Source: Pampus argenteus
Lineage: Eukaryota; Chordata; Actinopteri; Scombriformes; Stromateidae
DNA: 64,000 bases
Assembly (NCBI GenBank): GCA_036937835.1
Contig: CM072864.1
Location: forward strand, 117,001 to 181,000
Direction of reading: 5' to 3'
The stretch's first letter is position 1. Every line of letters starts with the position of its first letter. Shown here one piece after another: positions 53,107-64,000 of the stretch. Both the position numbers and the translations under genes were made by a program. The notes below the pieces were generated by a model, which worked only from the letters and a program-made list of their open reading frames with translations, was not told where the DNA came from and made no database searches.

Positions 53107-55310
53107 CTGTGGAGAGAAGAGAAGAAAAAGTAGCAGAGGAGGGAAAATGAATAAGAAGGTGGAGAAAAGGGAAAGAGAAAAAGTGGGAGAGGAATGGATA
53201 AAGCAGGGATGACGGGGGGAGGGAGGCGTACAGGACAGAAAGCAAAGAGATCATTAATTTTACCCAGTATGAAATCAATATTAGAAGAAAATGAATTGGA
53301 CTGTTGACCTGTAGGGAAGTATCAATACAGTCATGTGTGTATTGTAAATATTATATTATATGTAAGTGTGTGCGGCGACAGCCAGTACTGGCCCACTCAG
53401 ACATGTTTAATCAAGTAAACTTGATTTATTGTTGACATGTGTGTTGGATTAAAACACAACTGAAGAAACTGAAGAAGAAACTCCACCACCTACATCAACC
53501 CCCAGACTCATCAGCCTGCAATGAGCTCCAACCGGCTGCTCGCCTCCAGTCAGCCTGACGCCAGTTGACCTTAAGAACCTTCACAGCCAGATCTACAGGT
53601 GTTGCCCTGCTCCGTCAAGAGTGGAACATCATGATGCTTCTCATCACAGTGTATGGACCAACAACAACAAAAGTAATAATACCTGTAAACTGTGATGAGT
53701 AAGTTAAGCTCTTCTCTGCTGTTTGAGTTTAGTTGCCTTTGTGTAAACAGCCATGTGCTGTAGGGCCAATGAGCAGCCAATCTTGTCAGTGCATATATAC
53801 TGTATTTTAGGCTATATAGTTGATGGCCCACTCACTTTTGTATTGGCCCATCCAAAATAGACTTTCTGCTTCCGCCACTGGTGTGTGTGTGTTTAAATGT
53901 GTAAAAGACGTGAGGTCATCCTGATGAAGACAGAAGATCACATGACAGCAGCAGGAAACAGCTTGTCCTTTAATTATATTACAAAGGCTGACTTTGTTTC
54001 TCTTCTTCATTCATCTAAACATCTTTTGTCCCCGCCGCTGACTGAGCGCTGACCCATGGCAGCAGGGCTGCCGGGGGGCAGGGGACGGAGGGGGGTATCA
54101 GGCTTTCTCCCTTTGTTCCCTCATGTCGCCAAAACCTCATAACTCCAAGTTTGGTCATTTCCATGCTTCTGCTTGAAGTGAAGGGATTGTACACTGATCT
54201 TAAAGCTTAGTAAATACTCTAAATACTCTTAAAACCTTGAAATCATTTATGGGAAACCAAATGGGATGAAATCAGTCTGAGAGGGAGATCCCTCTAATGA
54301 CTTTTACATAACCATTAGCAATGTTAACTATGCTGTATTTGCTGCGAGCGGATGTTGTGCTGGTAGGTTTAAAGATTATTGTATGTAACTTAAACATACG
54401 TCATTTCTGCAAGTAAGCAAATACACTTTATTTATAAGAGGATATAAAAAGAGCAACATTAAAACATTTGAGTAGACATGAAAATATCCTACAAACACTG
54501 GTCTGTGCAGTGACTGACTCAGCTAATCTTAAAGCATGATCCTCCTCCTGGACTGAGAGACACACAGACGGGGTGAGGGGCAAAGAGTGACAGCTGGCTA
54601 ATGTTGACCCCCTCCTACATCTAATAATTACACAAACTGTCCCAGCAGCACACACACACACACACCGGCCCGTGGGGCTGCTGTTACCTGCCAGGCTGAT
54701 TTACAAGTTTACAAAATAAATGACCCAGATAGAGCAGTGGGACATTAATCTGTATGTGTGTGTGTTTGTGTGTGTGTGTGTTCGCGTTATTAAAGATAAC
54801 GAGCAGCAGTAATGAGGGTAGAAACAAAAGAACAAAATCTATAAGAGACAGACTGAAAATAAATGATATCTGAAGTCCCAGCATGCTACACTTCTAGTCT
54901 TAATATCTTCTTTCATCATCGATCTGACACAGTGACATGTTATATTATTATATTTCCTCTGAATGTCCACAGTGAGCAGAAATGAAAAAGGTGAGGGGGT
55001 GGGGTGCGTTCATTAATGATGAGGACTTTGTGTGTGTGGTTTGACACTTGACCTCTGCTACTGACAGAAGCTGCAGTTAATTGAGCACTCACAGTATTGT
55101 TCTCTTTGTCAGTCCCTAATGTTGTCAGTCCCTAACCCTAACTTCCTAAAACAATTTCAAAAACAACCAATATTTTCTGTTTTTTCTGATAGAAGTGCTT
55201 TTAACACAATCACACACACACACACACACACACACATGCACACACACACTATGATTGTGTTGAAAGCACTTTAGAACTTACAGAACAGGAAATGTTGCAA
55301 TGTATGTAAT
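53107..55310. other. upstream of l1cam, no gene recognised
   Basis: Should hold the l1cam first intron and perhaps the noncoding first exon. The pyrimidine tract of the acceptor (minus strand) lies at 53107-53215. A CA run is at 54646-54664. No other feature. Confidence 0.4.
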
Positions 55311-55319
55311 GGTATTCCT

Positions 55320-55477
55320 TATTTGGCCAAGTCAGTTTTATTTATATAGTGCCAAAAATAATCTCATGACACTTTACACACACTGTCTAGACCGTACTCG
55401 ATGGAGGCAAGCAAATGTTCCCCTTTACTGGGATGAAAACTTTAGCAGAACCGGGCTCTAGGTGGGCAGCCATCTGC
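55320..55477 (-). repeat. dispersed repeat family B copy
   Basis: AAGTCAGTTTTATTTATATAG, ATCTCATGACACTTTACAC, GGCTCTAGGTGGGCAGCCATC. Followed directly by a CA array. Confidence 0.8.
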
Positions 55478-55512
55478 CACACACACACACACACACATAA
55501 ATGCACGCACGC

Positions 55513-55595
<83 letters not shown>

Positions 55596-55603
55596 TGCAC
55601 GCA

Positions 55604-55650
<47 letters not shown>

Positions 55651-55652
55651 AT
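55478..55652. repeat. compound (CA)n microsatellite
   Basis: About 175 bases of CA with ATAAATGCACGC and ATACATGCACGC interruptions. Open frames over it are meaningless. Confidence 0.95.
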
Positions 55653-56179
55653 ACAGTGATCCTTCTGTATAATTTAGGTTGAGGTAATCAATAAATCCAT
55701 GTAGGCTTTATTCCTCTTTTGTTGTTTGTTTGATTGTAATCTCGTAATCTGCTCTAAATTTGATAGAAAATATTTCAGACCCTACAGATAGACATTTTTC
55801 CATCCTGACCCGGTTAACTTTAAACATCTTGTCCTTCCCCGCCACCCCACAGAACCTGAGGTGGTTCAGAGGATGGGCAGGTGGGCTGGTAAAACGGGTG
55901 GCCTGAGGGGATGCAGGATGGGGGCAGGGTGGAGGTGGGACAGTCTGTTGGGAGGCCTGGGACAGGGGGTGAAGTGGGGGCTGAGGGGGGTGAAGGGGTG
56001 CAGGTGGAGGGATCGTGACCAACAGAGCGAGAAAGTAATTCATTGATACCGGTAGATTCGGATCTGCAGGAACGAATCAGGAAGTCTGGAAGGAGAGATT
56101 ACACAAACACAGATACACTGCTCCCAGTTAGCTGCATGACCTAAATTCATCTAAATTTATTATTCATAACATACGTCAC

Positions 56180-56183
<4 letters not shown>

Positions 56184-56231
<48 letters not shown>
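56184..56231. repeat. (CA)n microsatellite
   Basis: 24 CA units. Confidence 0.95.
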
Positions 56232-56233
<2 letters not shown>

Positions 56234-57139
56234 TACAGTGCTGACCGTGCATGTGTGTATTTGTGTGTGGCATTTGTACACTGCTAATTTGCAGAAGTGA
56301 ATATGTTTTCTGGACATATTATGTTTTTTGTGTTTTTCTGGTATTTATATGCTGTTCTGATGTTCTGATGTGAAATGCTGTCTGCAAGTCAAAAGTCAGG
56401 GTGTCAACCTGTTTTGATCACTGATGTTTGAGTCTTTTTTTATCTTGATAAAATGTCAGCTCATTGCACATGCTCATAAACGTCCATCCATTCTGTAGCC
56501 TTGGTTACAGTGGTTGTTGCTAATGTGGTTGCTAAGGTGGTTGCTAAGGTGTTTCCAGTGTTGTCACGTTGTTCACTCTTATATTTCAGATATGATCCAA
56601 CATGTACGGATAGACGCTGAAAATAGTCCCCAACAAAATCATTATTTCCTCCTGTATGTTTTTTTTAAACTACAATGAGCACCTATTTGAACCTGTTACT
56701 AAATAAAAAAAAACAACAACTATATACTGTATGTGTGTCTTCAATAAGACTGGATGAGTTTAGAACTGAGAGACATGGAGTAGAGAAGTCAGAAAATATT
56801 AAGAGACACTGACACATTGTTGATTTGAAAATTTACATGGGATGTGTGGAGAGAATATCTTTAGTCTAATCTTTTAAATCCTTGTCAGCCAAAACTAAAG
56901 ACCAGATTCTATCTTTTCTTCTGAGGAATTGATTTACAGCCTCTTTATATAATGGTAACAAAGAACATTTTGTTTTTGTTGAAACAGAAACTAGACAGAC
57001 ACCCTTATCTGTAGTCAGTCTGTTGTCACATGTTTTTGTGATTTCAACATCATGGTCCTAACATTCAGTTTGGCATCTTACTGGAAATTGACTCCTTTTT
57101 CAGCTGTGACGCTCTGAACAAATCGTGCCTCTGGTCTCA

Positions 57140-57310
57140 TGGCGAAAAATCACAGCAAAAGTCATCTCATGACACTTTACACATAGACTCCCCTTTAATG
57201 GGAAGAAACCTTGAGCAGAACAGGGCTCCAGGTGGGCGGCCATCTGCCTCGAGCAGTTGGGTGGAGATAGAAAAGATTGAGGGAGAGAGACACAGAGATG
57301 CACAAAAAAT
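57140..57310 (-). repeat. dispersed repeat family B copy
   Basis: CATCTCATGACACTTTACAC, CCCTTTAATGGGAAGAAACC, GGGCGGCCATCTGCCTCGAG. Confidence 0.78.
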
Positions 57311-60300
57311 TATAATTGATATGTTTAAATTATGGCTATTAAAAATAATAATGTGAATAACACAAATATAATGATGTAAGCAATGAATGCAGATCCGGAT
57401 CCATGATCTAAGAGGGTTGGTGGAAGTGGGTGGAGGGGGATGATTGCTGTCATCACATCACCAGCATCCTGACCAGTCAGCTGCTTTCTGCCATTGTCTC
57501 CCTGTCTTAACCCAACTGAAGTCAATAACTCAATAAAGCAGGAGGTTTCTGGCCCTGCTGTCCTCCTCCTCTCTCTCTGTATTTCTCCGTCGTTGACGTC
57601 TTTCTGTCTGTCTGTGCGTCTTCTTTTCCTGGCTCTACATCACTCTGTGAAACTGTCCTCAAGGCTATACCATGAAAACTTCCATCTTATCAACTTCCAC
57701 TCTAAAAGAAAATAATAACTCTGCTCCACTAACTGAGACACGGCTCTGCAGTGTCTGATCACTGACACAGACTTCAGTCCACTGCTTCAGTCCACACTGA
57801 AATATGCTAACATTAATGTGTAGCTGGAAGCACCGCTGCGCCTCTGTACAGCCTCACAGAGCCTTTTAAGCTGCCGGTCTGCTCCATCAGGAGTGGTGGT
57901 GTTGGTTGCTGAACTTCTTTTCCCTTTTATTGTCTAAACTGCTGTGATATTTGTCCTCATTTGAGAGGGACTGAGATGCAAGTGAAAGAAATATGCAGCA
58001 GTTAAGGGACTGGGAAAGCACCCAATGATGGCTGAAACAATAAACACACTTCCTTTAATTTATAGAAATCTGGTTGATATCAACAACAGTTAACTTGAAA
58101 TAAAAGAAAAGAGATTAAAAAAAAAATAGTTACTGTGTGCTTCTATAGATTAACCAGTTTTAATAACAGATTAATCATCATTAAATATTTTCTATATATA
58201 TATAACACTGAAGCTCTTTGGTTTCTGGACCACACACAGCCTCAGACTGTGGGAAACTGTCAGACATTTTTCACATTTCCTTTACTTAACAATTAATTAA
58301 TCAATTAAGAAAATCCCACCTGCAACAATTACGGTAGTCATTTAATTGTTTAGTCGATTGGCAGAAAATTAATCAACAACTATTTGATTAATCATTTTGG
58401 GCAATTTTTTAAAGAAAAAAAATCCTTGATTCCAGCTTCTTAATTGTGAATATTTTCTTTAGTGACAGTAAACTGAATATTTTCGAGTGTGAATGGGCGG
58501 AAACTCCTTACCTGCTGGTTCCAGAGCACAACCCGAACCTTTTCACATTCAAATTAGCTCTTATTTCTTGTCATTGTTTATCCACCTCTGGATTTCCCTG
58601 CCCTCCTCCTCCTCTAGTAACAAAAAGAGGGACTTTGGTACTAAAGACTATAACGTTGAAAGATATCTACTTAATTTGAAACATTTGGAAGCTTCATATT
58701 AGCTACAGATAAACCATTAAATGCATGTATCTGTTGTTAATACATAAATATTGATTATAGTTGTTTAAATGAACATTTCCAGGTTAATAGTGAATCTAAT
58801 TGATTTAATTGGGTGTTATTACTGCTTCAGAGAAAACATGGCAGTAAAAATGAGGCCTGAGACAATAACCAGTTTAAATAGAAAATTACCCGACATTATA
58901 TAAATGAGTTCCAGTGAAATGTGAGAACCACTGGTACCGCACATATCACACACATATCTAATCATCACCAGCAGCATCAGCATCACATAAATCTCTGCTG
59001 GCAGGTAGAAGAAGTCATCCTGCACTCTGAAAGAACCCCATTCTCTTCAAATAGTGAGGGGACGCCAGCGTCAGCAGGAAGAAAAAATCACTTCTAGATA
59101 TAAAGAGTGGAAGTGAGAAAAAAACTGTTTCAGGAGAAAGAAAAGCTTTGTAGTCAAATCTTAAATAGCTAAATATCCCAACTCTGAACAACAGTATGTT
59201 GTGTTATTCAGTTCATATGTTTCGACAAGAAACCTGCACATTGTTCACTTTAACAAACTTACTTTAACAAAGTTTTAGTCCTCAGACCTTTATCAGGCAA
59301 AGTTATGAATTATTTGGTTTTGTGCTTAGATTTAGTACTTTTCATACATGGGTTATAACTGAAGGTGCAGTACACATGAGAAAAACATTAGAATACTTTT
59401 TTTTTAACTTAAAAGAAAAAAAAAAATTCTGTCAATTTTATGCACCTGTCACAAGTTAGTCACCATCTGACTAATTATCTATTCTACCCAACCACCCTTA
59501 AATTTGCAACCTATCGTGTCCTCCAGGATTCTTCAGTAAGAGACACTAAATTAGATTTTAGCTTTCTCCAGCTATTTTAGAGATAAATTGTTATCAGCTT
59601 AAGAGAAAAGATGTTGAAAATAATTCAAATATTTTTTTGGATGCACTTTGAACTAATCGTGTCTGTGCCCTCTATCCAATCAGCCAACTCTTCATGCACG
59701 TGGGAGATCATGTTTCTTCATCTCCACTCAACTTGGTGAGTATCTCTCTTTCTCTTCCTCCGTCCTCCTTCATTTCCTGTCTGTTCCCTCTCTCCCTTAC
59801 ATCTTTCCCCTATCACTATGGTAACCCCCTGACTCCAGCAGCACGCGGCAATATCTCTCTCTCCCCCATCCCCCACGTTGCCCCTCCTTTTTACTCCCAT
59901 CCCCCACCCCGTCCCTCTACACCTCTCTGTTTCTTTCTCTTGTGCCACTCCCTGCATCTCCTCCATTCACCTCCCTCTCTCTCTCTCTCTGTCTCACACA
60001 CACAGACACACATACACACGTCTCTTCTGCCATTGTTTCAGGCCACCCCTTTCTCTCTGTCTCGATTTTGGGAAACATTTCTTATTTTTCCCTTACACGC
60101 ACACACTCATCAAATCCCACAACATATAAAGAGACAAATTGTCTTCTGTTGGAGAAGTTATGTCTGCAGGGACAAATAAAAGCAGGAAGAGGAAATTCCA
60201 GAGTGCATAGCTCCCAAATGTTTAGTGTTTTTCCACAAGAAAGCTTCTGTATGCTCTCGTAGTTTAGTGTTATAACAATGCTGTATGCAGCCAGTGTGGA

Positions 60301-60341
60301 GTGAACCAACATTAAGTTCATTCAAAAACCTTTGCTTTAAA

Positions 60342-60372
<31 letters not shown>

Positions 60373-61464
60373 CATCAGTCATGGTTAGCACATATTCTAA
60401 CTGTACTACAACTAATGAATATTGATCAGTTGATGATTTTTTTCCAACAATTCAAATGCTCACAATTACAATTTCTCCAAAGACAAATGTTCATACAATT
60501 TTCTTTTTTAGGACCAATATTCTGAAACCCAAAATATTCAGGTTACTATAATATAATATTCAGGTTACTATAGTAATAAAGTATTCCATCCATCCAGCCA
60601 GTCAGCTATCTATCTAGCTGTCTGTCTGTCTGTCTGTCTAAAAATAATTTGCAGACTGATCACAACATGTCCGGTCACATCTATGAAAACACACTGGTGG
60701 CATGTGTCACATTCACAGTCAGCAGACATGTACTTCATGTGGTGTTTTCTCAGATATTCAAATGATAAAGTCTGTTTGTGGTCACATCATGGATGGACTA
60801 TTGTCTTGGTTCAGAAACACACTCACGTGTGTATGCTAAAGCCAATGACATTAAAATAGCTCTTTTTGAAGCGATGAAATGTTAAAATGTTAAAACTCTG
60901 TTGAGGTTTCTATCTCTTCAGGGGACATTAGATTAACTCACATTAATTTCCTGAAGACGTATTATAACCACCACATGCCTAACCCTAACCCTTACTGTAA
61001 CCTTAACATGACCATAAACATATCTTTAAATAAAGTCTTCTCCCTAAAATCAATGACCTACATTTAGGGGATTTGTTTTTTATCCCCATAAGGGGTGCAA
61101 GTCCTACATAATGAATACCTGGACCACATACACACACACACAAAGTTTTGAAGGAGGGAGAAGAGCTGAGAGGAAGATGAAGAAGAGTAAAGAAACTGAG
61201 GGGCATTCCTCCCATTTCTCAACACAAAGGCCTCATTCTGAGCAGGACAAATGGACGAGGAACAGAAAGGGAGTGAAAGGCCAGACGAGAGGAAAGACAA
61301 ATCAGAGTGGAGGGGAGGGAAGGGGGTGTGAGAGAAATGGATGAAGATGGATAAGAAGTACAGGAAGAAGCATAAACAGAGGAAGTAATACAAAGCAAGT
61401 CAAATAATCTCATTTTCTGGCCCCGTCCTGCTGCTCAAACCTTTTAATCTGGCTCCATTCTCCA
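57311..61464. other. no gene recognised
   Basis: AT-rich unique sequence. Pyrimidine-rich stretch at 59730-60130 (CTCTCT-rich) and (AT)n at 60349-60372. Open frames here are low-complexity. Confidence 0.5.
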
Positions 61465-61524
61465 TCTACATTAGCGTTACTACCGTATATATATATATAT
61501 ATACGGTAGTAACGCTAATGTAGA
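61465..61524. repeat. 60-bp perfect palindrome
   Basis: TCTACATTAGCGTTACTACC followed by G(TA)n reads identically on both strands from 61465 to 61524. It could extrude as a 30-bp hairpin. No coding or transposon context. Confidence 0.95.
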
Positions 61525-63600
61525 ATTATACTTCCAAAAAAAGCCTTGTTCAGGACCAACACCTCCACTGTGTTTGAGCCCTACCTGCGTGCTTCAGAGC
61601 TGCAGCTAACCATCACTATCTATTAATCTGCAGTTTATTTCCTTGATTAATTGTTTTTAAAAGTCAAATAATTGTAAGAAATATCTGTTAGAATTTCTTA
61701 GAGCTTAAGCTGATGTCTCCAAATGTTTTGTTTTGTCCTATCAATTAAATCATATTAAATCCCGACAGAGGGTTTCAGTCAACTTTACAACCGCCACATA
61801 TGAGAGGAATGGAGAAAGAAAACTTTCTCTCCTCTTCTTCCTCTTTCATCCTTTTCCCATTTCAGATTTTCTTTTCACCTTTCTCTTTTCCTTCTTGTTC
61901 TCATTCCTTCTCTGCTGTTCTTTTTTAATTCATTCTGGTCCCCTTTCTACTCGCTTCGACTCTCTTTTGATAAACCTGCCAGCCTCACTAATATCTCCTC
62001 CTTTCTCTTGCCTGCTTATCAGATTACCCTCTCCTCCTTCAGTCCTCCTGCTCTTCTAAACTTGTGGACTAATTTGAGGTGATCCTCTGCCAAACACACA
62101 GTGCAAACGACGGACACAGAGACAGAGATGTGGTGTTGCTATGAATGAAACGAGGAATCCCATAGCAAACAGAAACACAGCTGGGAGTTAAAGAGACAAT
62201 GTGAAACAAATCTCTTTGTAGTCTTGACAGCATTCATAGGAAACACTTCATATAGAAAATCAAAGCTCACAGCTGAACTCAAAAAGCACTACCTAATTTT
62301 CTGTCTTCAACAATAAGCCAGGACGCATATGTTGCTGTTCACACCGTTGATTTTATTTGCAACACAAAGAAGAAAAAGCAAGCTACACACCAGTCATGCA
62401 TAATTGAACACTATAATGTTGTATAGTGCAGCATTTCATTCAATATTCATAAAAACACACTGCTGCAGTAGATGACATCACATTAAAACGCTGAATCAAG
62501 TCAATCAGCCACTCCCTGAAGACTGATTTAGCCGCACACAGCTGGCTTGTCTGCACATGGAAAAACACAAATCACTCCTCATGTTTGGTGGGTTTGTTAA
62601 GTCTAAAGGTGCTGACGGTGAAAGTAGAAGTGTATGTACAGCGACACACACCCAGATCTCACAGCACAGTGATCCATACCTGCCATTGTATTATACAAGA
62701 CATCATTACAGCCCACATTTACTACTATACATATCCCCCACCCTGATATATATGCACTCACACACAGTCATCCATGGAAAGACACACGCTGCTTTTGTTT
62801 TCGTCTTACCTCTGCAGGTGTTTGTCTCTCTCTCTCCTCTTTTCTGTTATGCCATCCCTCCTGTCTCTCCTGCTTCGTCTGTCTTTCCTCCCTCCCTTTC
62901 AGCTCTGTATTTCTTGTATTTCTGTATTTAATCTGTATGTAGTCGAATCTCTTCTGGTCCCTTTTCTTGCCCTGATGCTGCATTAGAACATGAAACACAC
63001 CCTTCTGAGCTCTGCCTCTCCTCCCTCCCTCCTCTCCTCCCTGCTGCTCTCTCATTGGCTGCTTCACAGAGATGACATCAGCCTCTCTCTGTGTGTGTAT
63101 TCCCTTGACACCTTCTGCCCCTCCCTTCTTCTTTACCTCCATTCCCCCCCTCACCTCCTCTATTATACCCCTCCCATCCCTCCTGTCTCCTCTCTGTTCT
63201 GATTTTCTTGTCTCACTGGTGGCCAGCTGGTTGGACTGTGAGAATATCACTGAATAAAAAATACTTTAAGTTGTTAAAATTGTTCACGTTATTTTAAATG
63301 TCATCAAAACACAATTATAGGACTTGTGTTCATTGTTTTGCTGATAGGACGCGTGTAACTGCTCCGCTACTAAACAACTTAATACCTCGCTAAAATAGGC
63401 GAACTCTGTGTGCCATGCAGCCCAATTACAACACCAGGGTTTAGAAAAAAAAACCAAGAAAATCAAATCGGAACAAGACGCAACAAACCAAAGTAACCAA
63501 TTTTTGCAACTCCTACTGCCAAGGCCAAGCTCACCACTAATGCCAAGGCCATGGAAGCTGGCGCTGCGGCTGCGGCTGGCAGCGTTAGCCCCTTTAAACG
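61525..63600. other. no gene recognised
   Basis: Pyrimidine-rich blocks at 61830-62045 and 62815-63200 produce long but low-complexity open frames on both strands. Nothing else seen. Confidence 0.5.
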
Positions 63601-63985
63601 GGAGGCAGACACGGTCAACACCTTTAAGAGTAGACTCAAGACTTTCCTTTTTGATAAAGCTTATAGTTAGGGCTCGCTCAGGTCATCCCTTAGTTATGCT
63701 GCCATAGGACTAGACTGCTGGGGGACTCACACACTCTCTCCTTCTCTCTCTCTCATTCTCTCTCCTTATCTATCCATCTATCTAATCCATCTATCTATCT
63801 ATCTTGTTACTAACTAAACCTTTTTCCCGGTAAAAGGTTTTTTGGTGGGCAAGTTTTTCCTTACCCAAATCGAGGGTCTAAGGACAGAGGGTGTCACTAC
63901 CTGTACAGATTGTAAAGTCCTCTGAGACAAATGCATTTTGTGATTTTGGGCTATATAAATAAAATTTCATTTGATTTGATTTGAT
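63601..63985 (+). mobile_element. L2 LINE 3' end
   Basis: Starts in the last codons of RT (DTVNTFKSRLKTFLFDKAYS, stop), then 3' UTR with a (TCTA)n microsatellite at 63766-63804, the GGTGTCACTACCTGTACAG block and tail TTTGATTTGATTTGAT. Confidence 0.88.
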
Positions 63986-64000
63986 CACCTGAGGGAGGAG

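Noticed and set aside
55387..55672. Long open frames over the CA array, both strands
   Set aside because: They are translations of a dinucleotide repeat and have no other support.
59694..60262. Overlapping open frames up to 161 codons
   Set aside because: Low-complexity pyrimidine-rich sequence with Ser/Pro/Leu bias and no domain or splice support.
62768..63250. 160-codon minus ORF rich in Glu, Gly and Arg
   Set aside because: Reverse of a CT-rich block. Composition explains the lack of stops.
1..64000. CRISPR arrays, bacterial operons, tRNA or rRNA genes
   Set aside because: No spaced direct repeats, ribosome-binding sites or cloverleaf sequences seen. Gene structure is eukaryotic.

Overview
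The window looks like a piece of a ray-finned (teleost) fish genome. Two vertebrate genes with short exons and GT-AG introns lie on the minus strand. The rest is dense in fish-typical transposons: L2 lines with a YADDTQLY reverse transcriptase, Rex1-like and RTE lines, Penelope-like elements (PLEs), Tc1/mariner and Ty3/gypsy.

Gene 1 (1-8380, minus) is the 5' part of a 6-phosphofructo-2-kinase/fructose-2,6-bisphosphatase gene, closest to PFKFB1. Five exons join in frame, and the gene runs off the left edge early in the kinase domain. Its introns hold an L2 line, a decayed PLE and a 33-bp minisatellite.

The intergenic stretch 8381-17320 holds a dead Tc1 transposon, a gypsy element broken by two L2 insertions, small PLE end fragments and one unrecognised 120-codon ORF.

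Gene 2 (17321-53106, minus) is a complete L1 cell adhesion molecule gene (l1cam). I could join 27 coding exons with every phase matching, giving 1,295 residues: signal peptide, six Ig domains, five fibronectin III domains, one membrane segment and an ankyrin-binding tail with FIGQY. The 12-nt RSLE mini-exon is present. Introns 14, 17, 18 and 26 are swollen by nested transposons. One inverted pair of repeats brackets exons 15-17.

From 53107 to 64000 I recognise no gene. There are CA repeats, a 60-bp perfect palindrome, dispersed repeat tails and an L2 3' end at the right edge.

The best unusual signals are hammerhead-ribozyme-like motifs in the PLE ends, the large inverted repeats inside l1cam, a uORF whose stop overlaps the l1cam start (TGATG), and the repeated abutment of L2 3' ends with PLE fragments. 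All of these are read by eye; similarity levels and boundaries are approximate.
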